Source: Bacteroidales bacterium (GTDB lineage Bacteria > Bacteroidota > Bacteroidia > Bacteroidales > UBA7960). Taken from it: a stretch of 6,235 nt of DNA. The stretch is from contig PWNY01000316.1 in the NCBI GenBank assembly GCA_003557805.1, positions 1-6,235 of the forward strand, given 5' to 3'. Below, in pieces: positions 1 to 5,561 of this stretch. Position numbers and translations under genes: made by a program. Each line of letters starts with the position of its first letter. Within the stretch, counting starts at the first letter, position 1. Below the pieces are notes generated by a model. It worked only from the letters and a program-made list of their open reading frames with translations, searched no databases and was not told the DNA's origin.

Positions 1-837
1 ACACGCCCGCTTGCTGATATTTCAATGTGGTCGCTTGCCCTTGTAATGGTCTTTTCAACAACGGGGTTCTCATTTAAAAGCTGGGTTCCTGTTTCGAATA
101 TGCTGCGGCCCCTTGCCCTGTCACTGCTGCTGAACTATTTTGTCTTTGGTACAGTTGTAACACTATTGGCATGGATCTTTTTCCATGATTCCTACTTTCC
201 GTTCTTTGCCGGGATGGTCCTGATTGCTGCGGCACCCCCGGGCCCCTCTGTAATACCATTCTCAACCCTTATCAGGGGAGATACCAACTTCTCAGTAACG
301 GGGGTGTTCGGTCTGCATCTTCTCGCAATGCTGCTTACCCCGCTTATTCTTTTGGTAATACTTGGTCAGGCCCTTATTGACCCGGTTGAGATATTCTGGA
401 TAATGGCCAGGCTTATACTTATACCCCTTGCAATAAGCCGTGTGCTTAGGCACCCCCGGCTGCTTCCGGGGGTTGTTAAAATACGGGAAACCTTTGTTAA
501 GTGGGGGTTTTTCCTGGTGGTATCGCCCATAGTGGGAATGAGTGCACCTGTCCTTTATGGTGAACCGCTTTCAGTGCTGAAGATTTCAGGGCTGATCTTC
601 TTTTCTATGTTCGTAATGGGCTGCATATACCACTACCTTATGGTGCTTGCAGGGAAACAGAAGGGGTTTATCATAAGCAGCACGCTAATGATGGTCATAA
701 AAAGCAGTGCTTTTGCCGCCGTGGCAGCATTCAGGTTCTTCCCGGATGAGCCCGGGGTGGCACTGCCGTCGGCAGTGGTGAGTGTGTTCGTTACCCTCTT
801 TATCATATTCTACTCGATGGTAGTCAGGTACACATAA
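1..837 (+). CDS. BASS/SBF-like membrane transporter, 5' end outside window
   Basis: The frame is open from base 1 and ends at a tandem stop TAA-TAG (835-840). The first ATG at 25 is probably internal: eight codons precede it without a stop, and bile acid:sodium symporter family proteins usually start a few tens of residues earlier. The visible 278 residues are very hydrophobic, with about eight to nine membrane segments. Counting from the ATG at 25, residues 28-110 carry the best family signature: a helix beginning LRPLALSLLLNY, the loop AAAPPGPS (68-75), then GDTNFS (85-90) leading into another helix. This matches the region around the unwound helix of BASS transporters. The late segment that usually carries an E..xxN/Q sodium-site motif reads instead STLMMVIKSSA (219-229), so cation coupling and substrate are uncertain. 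Family members move organic anions or related solutes across the inner membrane. The family call is fairly sure; the substrate is unknown. Confidence 0.7.
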   Translation, partial: TRPLADISMWSLALVMVFSTTGFSFKSWVPVSNMLRPLALSLLLNYFVFGTVVTLLAWIFFHDSYFPFFAGMVLIAAAPPGPSVIPFSTLIRGDTNFSVTGVFGLHLLAMLLTPLILLVILGQALIDPVEIFWIMARLILIPLAISRVLRHPRLLPGVVKIRETFVKWGFFLVVSPIVGMSAPVLYGEPLSVLKISGLIFFSMFVMGCIYHYLMVLAGKQKGFIISSTLMMVIKSSAFAAVAAFRFFPDEPGVALPSAVVSVFVTLFIIFYSMVVRYT

Positions 838-872
838 TAGACAAAGAAGAGACGAAAAAACCCCTGGCACTG

Positions 873-2180
873 TCAGGACAGAACCTTCTTCCTGCTAAGG
901 GGATACCTTACCGACGACCACCACATTATCAGAGAACCTGTAAGCAGGCTGGCAATTGATATTGAGAAAGCAATTGTAAACCCCCAGAGCTCGTAAAACA
1001 ATACACCCATCAGGGGTGCGAACAGGGCTCTTACCGCGGTCAGGCCCAGGTGGATTGACTGGTATATGCCTGCTTCGGAAGGGGCGCAGAAGTATGCAGA
1101 ACCAATACTCCACATCAGCACCATGGTCGCTGCAAATATGCCGTGAAAGATTATATAGATGATCAGGGTGTGGTACAGGGTTATGCCCCAGAACTCTATA
1201 TAGGAGTCAAAATACTGGGTAAGTATAAGACTGAATATATAAGTTGCCATCGAGATAAAAGAGATGGCTGCAAAACGCCGGGGGTCCATTTTGCCTATTA
1301 ACCTGCCGAAAAATGGCAATATGATTATAGCCAGCAGGTTATATGCGTTCCTGTAAAAAGCCACACTGGAGTAGTTCAGTCCCAGTCCGAACTCCCAGAA
1401 CAAGATGATAACGGTGAATGACCCCATAAAACCGAAGCCATAAAACATGAACCCTACCTGGAAATGCCTGTAGGGAATATTCTTTATTAGGATGTTTGTC
1501 ATCTCGGCCACCGACTGCTTAATGCCCTTCCAGACTGTATGGGACATCTCTGGTGTGTCCGGCTGCCTGTATGGTATCATCGAAAGCAGCGATATTGAAA
1601 TAATACCGAGTATGGCAGCTACCGGGAATATATATACAAATATGTAGTGGTTGGCATCAAGTGCCCAGCCGTAGGCAAAGGTTGTTGCCATCATCACTAT
1701 CTTATTGGCTGTAGTGGCATAACTGTAGAACCTCCCGAAGTTCTCGTGTGAATATGCGTTTTTCAAAAACAGGTTGATGCTCGGGAAGACAACCGGGTTT
1801 GCAAGAAAATAGATCAGGAAAATAACCAGGAATATGTAATGGTACACCGAGTCTCCCGTAAGCATCTCGGGGCTTCTGGGAAAGAAAAACAGCAGCATAA
1901 GCGGCAGGCGGGTAAGTATTGCTGTTCTCCTGAGAAGCTTCTTTTTGTTCTTTATCCTCCTTAAAAAGGTGGAGAAGAATATCAAAAGCAGAAAGACCAG
2001 GTTGGAGAACTGGAACAGTACACTTACCTGGTACCCCGACCCCATAAGGCTTTTGACAAACACAAACTCATTAAGTGCTATCAGGCCAGCCAGGATGCCC
2101 TCTATAAAGGAGTAGGAGAAGTGCAGCGCAAATGTCTTCTTCTCCTTTTGTCTTAGGCCATCTATCTTGAATATCCTCAT
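873..2180 (-). CDS. Major facilitator superfamily (MFS) transporter
   Basis: Complete gene of 435 residues, a usual length for MFS carriers. About 12 hydrophobic segments can be seen, six before and six after a polar central loop (about residues 203-238). The loop between helices 2 and 3 is very basic (RRIKNKKKLLRR, 74-85), in the place of MFS motif A but degenerate. The equivalent loop in the second half, GRLIGKMDPRR (292-302), is a better motif A-like copy. The last part (GIYQSIHLGLTAVRALFAPLMG, from 371) resembles the helix 11 region of MFS proteins with no assigned substrate. I chose the ATG at 2180: it has AGGA 7 nt upstream and is followed by a typical short cytoplasmic N-terminus. The frame continues upstream to a TTG at 2240, but that stretch is polar and unlike a transporter N-terminus. 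Its 3' end faces the BASS-like gene. It should act in the inner membrane; whether it imports or exports, and what, cannot be told. Confidence 0.8.
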   Translation of the reverse strand: MRIFKIDGLRQKEKKTFALHFSYSFIEGILAGLIALNEFVFVKSLMGSGYQVSVLFQFSNLVFLLLIFFSTFLRRIKNKKKLLRRTAILTRLPLMLLFFFPRSPEMLTGDSVYHYIFLVIFLIYFLANPVVFPSINLFLKNAYSHENFGRFYSYATTANKIVMMATTFAYGWALDANHYIFVYIFPVAAILGIISISLLSMIPYRQPDTPEMSHTVWKGIKQSVAEMTNILIKNIPYRHFQVGFMFYGFGFMGSFTVIILFWEFGLGLNYSSVAFYRNAYNLLAIIILPFFGRLIGKMDPRRFAAISFISMATYIFSLILTQYFDSYIEFWGITLYHTLIIYIIFHGIFAATMVLMWSIGSAYFCAPSEAGIYQSIHLGLTAVRALFAPLMGVLFYELWGFTIAFSISIASLLTGSLIMWWSSVRYPLSRKKVLS

Positions 2181-2237
2181 CGCCGTATCCTGGGTCTGTT
2201 GTTTAATGCAGGTGTCTGTTTTTGTCGAACCGCGCCG

Positions 2238-2245
2238 CAAAAATA
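2238..2245 (-). promoter_or_regulatory. Candidate -7 element for the MFS gene
   Basis: On the minus strand this reads TATTTTTG, an exact match to the Bacteroidota -7 consensus TAnnTTTG, and it would give a leader of about 50 nt before the ATG at 2180. No TTTG or TTG is found at the expected -33 distance, so the support is half of a promoter. If true, it also argues against the TTG start at 2240, which lies inside it. Confidence 0.3.
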
Positions 2246-2271
2246 GTCTCTTTTGCTGAAAAATTAGTTAC

Positions 2272-2303
2272 TTTGCTGACTGGAACTGCCAATCTTATGG
2301 TTG
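2272..2303 (+). promoter_or_regulatory. Candidate promoter for the thioredoxin lipoprotein gene
   Basis: TTTG at 2272-2275 is followed after 20 nt by TATGGTTG (2296-2303), one mismatch from the Bacteroidota -7 consensus TAnnTTTG. Transcription would start near 2309, about 40 nt before the ATG. The AT-rich region that follows holds small dyads (TTGTT-TTC-AACAA at 2301-2313 and the palindrome AACAATTGTT at 2309-2318). These could be an operator or simply AT-rich sequence. Weak evidence. Confidence 0.3.
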
Positions 2304-2350
2304 TTTTCAACAATTGTTTTTATTTAGTTGTTTAACTCTTAAAAAGCACT

Positions 2351-5116
2351 ATGAAGAGATTAAGTTTTCTTTTTCTGGCAGCTGTTCTTATACTTGCTGC
2401 CTGCTCAAGGCATGAAGCAGACTCTGCCAGGATAACAGGTAATGTCGAAAACCCGGGCGACACCCTGGTAGAAGTGTTCTATTACACCGACTATGTTACC
2501 AATGCCACCAGGTCGGTTGAGGCAGAACTTGATGCCGGTAACTCATTCGAAGCGGTTTTGCCAATGGATGAAGCCGCATTTGTCCATTTGCGCATTCCAA
2601 GAAGGACAATTACGCTATATCTTAAACCCGGTGCAGATGTGAACATTGACTTTGACGCCAGCGACAGTGATCAAAAACCTGATCTTACCGGCCGCGGGGC
2701 TGTTGAGAGCATCTTTTTGCTCGCTTACAACATGGATGTTGAAAAAAAATATGGCCAGATGAGCATGTTAAACCGTGCCAGGGAACTGGCCCCGGGCGAA
2801 TATGCCTCTTATGTGAGGGATGCCTATGAGGAAAAAACAGGCTACCTGAATGATTATCCACAGTATGGTGAACTTGAACCCGGCTTTGTTTCCCTTATGG
2901 AGACCAATATGCTGTTTGAAAAATACAACCACCTGATGGAGTACCCATATATCAGGCGACAGTTTGACCAGGCCGGACAGATGCCTGACTTGCCGGACTC
3001 ATACTTTGACTTTCTTGAAGATGACGAGATTTTTGGAGATGAGAAAGCCGGGTCCAGGGCCTATGTGAACTTTTTAAACACATACATTCATCACCACCTG
3101 GAGAGCTCAGACCAGGAGTTTGACACAAACGAAGAGTTTATGCAGGCAAGGTATGAAACTGCATCGAGGCTCTTTTCGGGCAAGACCCGTGATATTGCCC
3201 TTGCAGGCGCCGTGGTAAGCATGCTGAACTTCGGTGACTACAACCATGCCCTGGCATTCTATGAGGATTTTCTCCAGGAGGCTTCCTCTGAAAAGTACAG
3301 GAAAGTTGTTGAAGAGGTATATGAGAACGTATCCAGGCTTGCCCCTGGAATGCCCGCACCTGAATTCACACTGACCGATATTGACGGGCAGGAGGTTTCA
3401 CTGGATGATTTCCGTGGCAAGGTGGTATACCTTGATTTCTGGGCCTCATGGTGCGGTCCCTGCATGCAGCAGGTGCCGCATGCAAGGGAGCTGAAAAAGC
3501 GGATGGAACGTTACGACGACCTGGTGTTCCTGTATATATCCGTTGATACCGATGAGCAGGCATGGCGCAGGACAGTTAGTGAGCAAGAAATACAGGGTGT
3601 TCATCTCAATGTACCTGGTTTTGGGCATGAAGTGCCACAGAGCTATAACCTCCAGGGCGTGCCCACTTTTTACCTGATCGGCAGGGACGGTAACATTATA
3701 GACAACAGGCCTCCCCGCCCGAGCCAGGAAAATATTGACCAGGTAATTCTTGCGGCCCTCTCAAGGGGTGGCTTCCCGGTACCCGGCAGGGTAACTCTTA
3801 GCGGGCAGATCTCAAACCTGGACGGCAGGGTGGCCGAGATCAACTTTTTCAGGGACTACATAAATAATGACAGGAAGGTCCTTTCGCTGAACACCGGGGC
3901 GGACGGCAGTTTTGAACTTGAATTTGATGTCCCCGGACCCGTCATGGCAACCCTCACTGCCGGCGGCAATGATATACCGGTATACCTGGAAGCCGGCTTT
4001 GACCTGGTGTTGAACATGGATGCTTCAGTGCCTTCGGGCTCAGCCGAGTTCTCCGGCTGGGGCAGTGATGAGAACATACTGCTGCAGTCATACAACAGTG
4101 AGGTGATTGGCGGTATCAGCCGCTCATACCTGAATGAACAGGCCAGGGAACTGACATCATACCCCTATCTTGATTTTGCAGACAGCATTGAAACGGTGAA
4201 AAGGGACTTTATTGAAGACTTCGATGGTGTTGACGGTATGAGTGAGGCATTCCTGAACTATATGGATACCGAGATACTTACAGAAAAATACCAGATGCTT
4301 CTCGCCTACCCTGACCTTTACGAGGGTGACGATATGCACAACACACCTGCAGCCTACTTTGATTTCCTGGAGGATGCCACAAGAAGCAACGAGGGGTGGC
4401 TGCTGAACCCCAGGTATGTGAACTTCCTGCTCTCCTACCTCGATTACGCCGCTGAGACCGACAGGGGTGAATATGAGTCCCTGCACCACAGGAACTATGA
4501 GCTTGCCGGCCGTAACCTGGAGGGAAGGAACAGGTATTATATACAGGCCCTTTCCGTGAGCAGGGAGATGAACTCCGGGGACATAGATCTGGCCATGGAG
4601 ATGTATGAAGATTACATGGAAAACAGCCCGGTAGAGGAGTACAGGGAGAGCCTTGAGGCCTCCCTGGAAAACCTCAGGGCCCTGTGGGCAGGCAATCCTG
4701 CCCCGGGCTTTACAATGATGGATATAAATGGAAATGAGGTTTCACTTTCAGATTACAGGGGGAAGGTGGTTTACCTTAAGTTCTGGGCATCATGGTGCGG
4801 TCCCTGCATGCGCCAGGTACCTCCTGCCGCCGAGCTTAAGCAAAGGTTCGCAGGTGAAGAGGATCTTGTCTTTATGTATGTTTCAATAGATACCGATCCC
4901 CTGGCCTGGGAGAACTCAGTCGACAGCCATGGAATTACCGGTGTGCATATGCGTACGCCTGGACGGGAAAGGGGTGTGCCGGCACTCTACAATGTAAGGT
5001 GGATACCCACTTTTTATGTTATAGGCAGGGATGGCAATATCTTTGACCACCGCCCGCCAATGCCTTCCGACAGTGAGGTTGACCAGGTGCTGCAAGCGGC
5101 TCTTGCGGCATCCTGA
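2351..5116 (+). CDS. Tandem two-module TlpA-like thioredoxin lipoprotein
   Basis: 921 residues. The N-terminus is a lipoprotein signal peptide: MKR, a hydrophobic core, then lipobox LAAC with the lipidated Cys at 18. The mature protein is two homologous modules, about residues 27-473 and 480-921. Each has a beta-rich N-terminal part resembling the domain found ahead of many Bacteroidota TlpA proteins (DUF4369-like), a helical middle with a shared YFDFLED motif (218 and 669) and a TPR-like end, and a C-terminal thioredoxin fold. Active sites are WCGPC at 367-371 and 815-819. The cis-proline motifs VPTFY (P438) and IPTFY (P886) lie 70 residues after the first active Cys in both, so both domains look catalytically intact. 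By family this is a thiol-disulfide oxidoreductase, probably a reductase acting in the periplasm from a membrane anchor. Partners are unknown. Most TlpA lipoproteins of this type have one module of roughly 350-480 residues. It appears monocistronic, with A-rich sequence ahead of its ATG. Confidence 0.9.
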   Translation: MKRLSFLFLAAVLILAACSRHEADSARITGNVENPGDTLVEVFYYTDYVTNATRSVEAELDAGNSFEAVLPMDEAAFVHLRIPRRTITLYLKPGADVNIDFDASDSDQKPDLTGRGAVESIFLLAYNMDVEKKYGQMSMLNRARELAPGEYASYVRDAYEEKTGYLNDYPQYGELEPGFVSLMETNMLFEKYNHLMEYPYIRRQFDQAGQMPDLPDSYFDFLEDDEIFGDEKAGSRAYVNFLNTYIHHHLESSDQEFDTNEEFMQARYETASRLFSGKTRDIALAGAVVSMLNFGDYNHALAFYEDFLQEASSEKYRKVVEEVYENVSRLAPGMPAPEFTLTDIDGQEVSLDDFRGKVVYLDFWASWCGPCMQQVPHARELKKRMERYDDLVFLYISVDTDEQAWRRTVSEQEIQGVHLNVPGFGHEVPQSYNLQGVPTFYLIGRDGNIIDNRPPRPSQENIDQVILAALSRGGFPVPGRVTLSGQISNLDGRVAEINFFRDYINNDRKVLSLNTGADGSFELEFDVPGPVMATLTAGGNDIPVYLEAGFDLVLNMDASVPSGSAEFSGWGSDENILLQSYNSEVIGGISRSYLNEQARELTSYPYLDFADSIETVKRDFIEDFDGVDGMSEAFLNYMDTEILTEKYQMLLAYPDLYEGDDMHNTPAAYFDFLEDATRSNEGWLLNPRYVNFLLSYLDYAAETDRGEYESLHHRNYELAGRNLEGRNRYYIQALSVSREMNSGDIDLAMEMYEDYMENSPVEEYRESLEASLENLRALWAGNPAPGFTMMDINGNEVSLSDYRGKVVYLKFWASWCGPCMRQVPPAAELKQRFAGEEDLVFMYVSIDTDPLAWENSVDSHGITGVHMRTPGRERGVPALYNVRWIPTFYVIGRDGNIFDHRPPMPSDSEVDQVLQAALAAS
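2429..5113 (+). repeat. In-frame tandem duplication inside the lipoprotein gene
   Basis: Module 1 is 2429-3769 and module 2 is 3788-5113, joined by a linker of about six codons. The offset between matching residues is 455 at the module start (G30/G485), 451 at YFDFLED and 448 at the active site, so only a few small indels separate the copies. By hand alignment the thioredoxin domains (residues 335-473 and 783-921) are about 60% identical without gaps, while the N-terminal and helical parts are clearly less alike. At DNA level 3446-3467 equals 4790-4811 exactly over the active site. Confidence 0.85.
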
Positions 5117-5308
5117 GCTACAGCCCTTAAAACTGCCCGACAAATATACATTCAGCTGTATAAATATGCATAAAATCTTTTCTCTTTTGCCCTGAAAAAA
5201 CTCATAAAGTGCTTAAAACGCTCGATTAAAACCCTTTTATATGCCGGCTGATGCATGCTTGCGGCCTGCTTCTTTTTATAAAGAACAGTTATAAATAACA
5301 AAATAATT
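5117..5308. other. Non-coding AT-rich spacer after the lipoprotein gene
   Basis: No convincing gene, RNA gene or strong terminator is seen here. It holds small AT-rich dyads: TATACA-TTCAGC-TGTATA at 5145-5162 and TTCTTT-TTAT-AAAGAA at 5270-5285. The first is 29 nt after the stop codon and might help end the lipoprotein transcript, but it lacks a following T-run. The poly-A/T stretches near the right end lie just upstream of the ilvD promoter and could act as UP-like sequence; that is speculation. Confidence 0.4.
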
Positions 5309-5338
5309 TTTGAGGTTTAAATTTTTTGTATAAGTTTG
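5309..5338 (+). promoter_or_regulatory. Bacteroidota-type promoter for the ilvD leader
   Basis: TTTG at 5309-5312 is the -33 element. After an 18-nt spacer comes TAAGTTTG (5331-5338), an exact match to the -7 consensus TAnnTTTG. The predicted transcript starts near 5343-5346, about 15-18 nt before the leader ATG at 5361. The terminator at 5466 is therefore within the 5' leader of ilvD rather than at the end of the preceding gene. The elements and spacing are seen in the sequence; activity is inferred. Confidence 0.65.
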
Positions 5339-5360
5339 CATTCTGTAAAAATAAAACAAG

Positions 5361-5441
5361 ATGCAAAGTTTGTTTAGCACGATTTTTTTCCTCTTTATTC
5401 TTCTCTTTGGATCCCAGGGAAGAAGTGAGGATGGTGTGTAG
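5361..5441 (+). CDS. Probable ilvD leader peptide (26 codons)
   Basis: ATG at 5361 preceded by A-rich sequence (AAAATAAAACAAG), 26 codons, TAG at 5439-5441. The core IFFLFILLF (residues 8-16) is packed with Ile, Leu and Phe: seven of 26 residues are branched-chain (four Leu, two Ile, one Val) and five are Phe. The ORF lies between a good promoter and a strong terminator ahead of ilvD, where an attenuation leader peptide is expected. Ribosomes stalled at the Ile13-Leu14-Leu15 codons (5397-5405) would cover the 5' half of the first hairpin and leave 5421-5430 free to form the antiterminator. Ribosomes reaching the stop codon would cover 5421-5430 and allow termination. The peptide itself probably has no function. 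An alternative is a small membrane peptide, since the core is hydrophobic enough for a short membrane span. Confidence 0.6.
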   Translation: MQSLFSTIFFLFILLFGSQGRSEDGV

Positions 5442-5479
5442 ATAAAACAACAGGAAAATAATCAGGCCCCCTTGCTTCT
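5390..5479 (+). promoter_or_regulatory. Alternative pairing: pause hairpin versus antiterminator
   Basis: Segment 2 (5421-5430, AGAAGTGAGG) can pair with segment 3 (5470-5479, CCTTGCTTCT) over ten consecutive positions: eight Watson-Crick pairs and two G-T wobbles in the middle. Segment 3 holds most of the left arm of the terminator, so the two structures exclude each other. Segment 2 can also pair back with segment 1: CTTCT (5400-5404) with AGAAG (5421-5425), and CCTC (5390-5393) with GAGG (5427-5430) across an uneven internal loop. That gives the 1:2, 2:3, 3:4 set of a classical amino-acid attenuator. The pairings were found by eye and no folding energy was computed. Confidence 0.55.
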
Positions 5480-5502
5480 GAAAACAGCGAGGGGGCTTTT
5501 TT
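5466..5502 (+). terminator. Strong intrinsic terminator (attenuator) before ilvD
   Basis: The left arm GCCCCCTTGCT (5466-5476) pairs with the right arm AGCGAGGGGGC (5486-5496): 11 bp with one T-G wobble and a GC-rich base. The loop is 9 nt, and the stem is followed directly by six T (5497-5502). It lies 25 nt after the leader stop codon and about 60 nt before the ilvD ATG. This position, together with the competing antiterminator, points to conditional termination rather than the end of an upstream operon. Confidence 0.85.
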
Positions 5503-5554
5503 GTGCCCTGGTACTGCCCAGGATCCGGGTAAAATGTAAAAGAGTTATAAGAAA

Positions 5555-5560
5555 GAGGGA
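5555..5560 (+). promoter_or_regulatory. Purine-rich ribosome binding site of ilvD
   Basis: GAGGGA lies just ahead of the ATG at 5562. The spacing is short (3 nt from AGAGG), but this is the only Shine-Dalgarno-like stretch near the start. It supports this ATG over the out-of-frame ATG at 5534. Confidence 0.5.
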
Positions 5561-5561
5561 T

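Noticed and set aside
855..877. Terminator for the MFS gene: CCTG/CAGG dyad followed on the minus strand by GG and six T
   Set aside because: The stem is only 4 bp with a 7-nt loop and overlaps the stop codon. The T-run is real, but the hairpin is too weak to call.
2181..2240. Extension of the MFS gene to a TTG start at 2240
   Set aside because: The extra 20 residues are polar and unlike an MFS N-terminus, TTG is a rare start, and the ATG at 2180 has AGGA at a fitting distance. A -7-like box also overlaps the TTG.
2301..2318. Overlapping dyads TTGTT-TTC-AACAA and AACAATTGTT as an operator upstream of the lipoprotein gene
   Set aside because: They are short and in AT-rich sequence with no repeat elsewhere in the window, and no regulator gene is adjacent. 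They are noted in the promoter entry only.
3138..5143. Several antisense open frames of 60-110 codons across the lipoprotein gene
   Set aside because: They lie opposite a clearly coding frame, have low-complexity or unlikely compositions, and show no family motif. They are by-products of its codon use.
5145..5162. TATACA-TTCAGC-TGTATA hairpin as terminator of the lipoprotein gene
   Set aside because: The stem is 6 bp, AT-rich and without a T-run directly after it, so it does not meet the standard for an intrinsic terminator.
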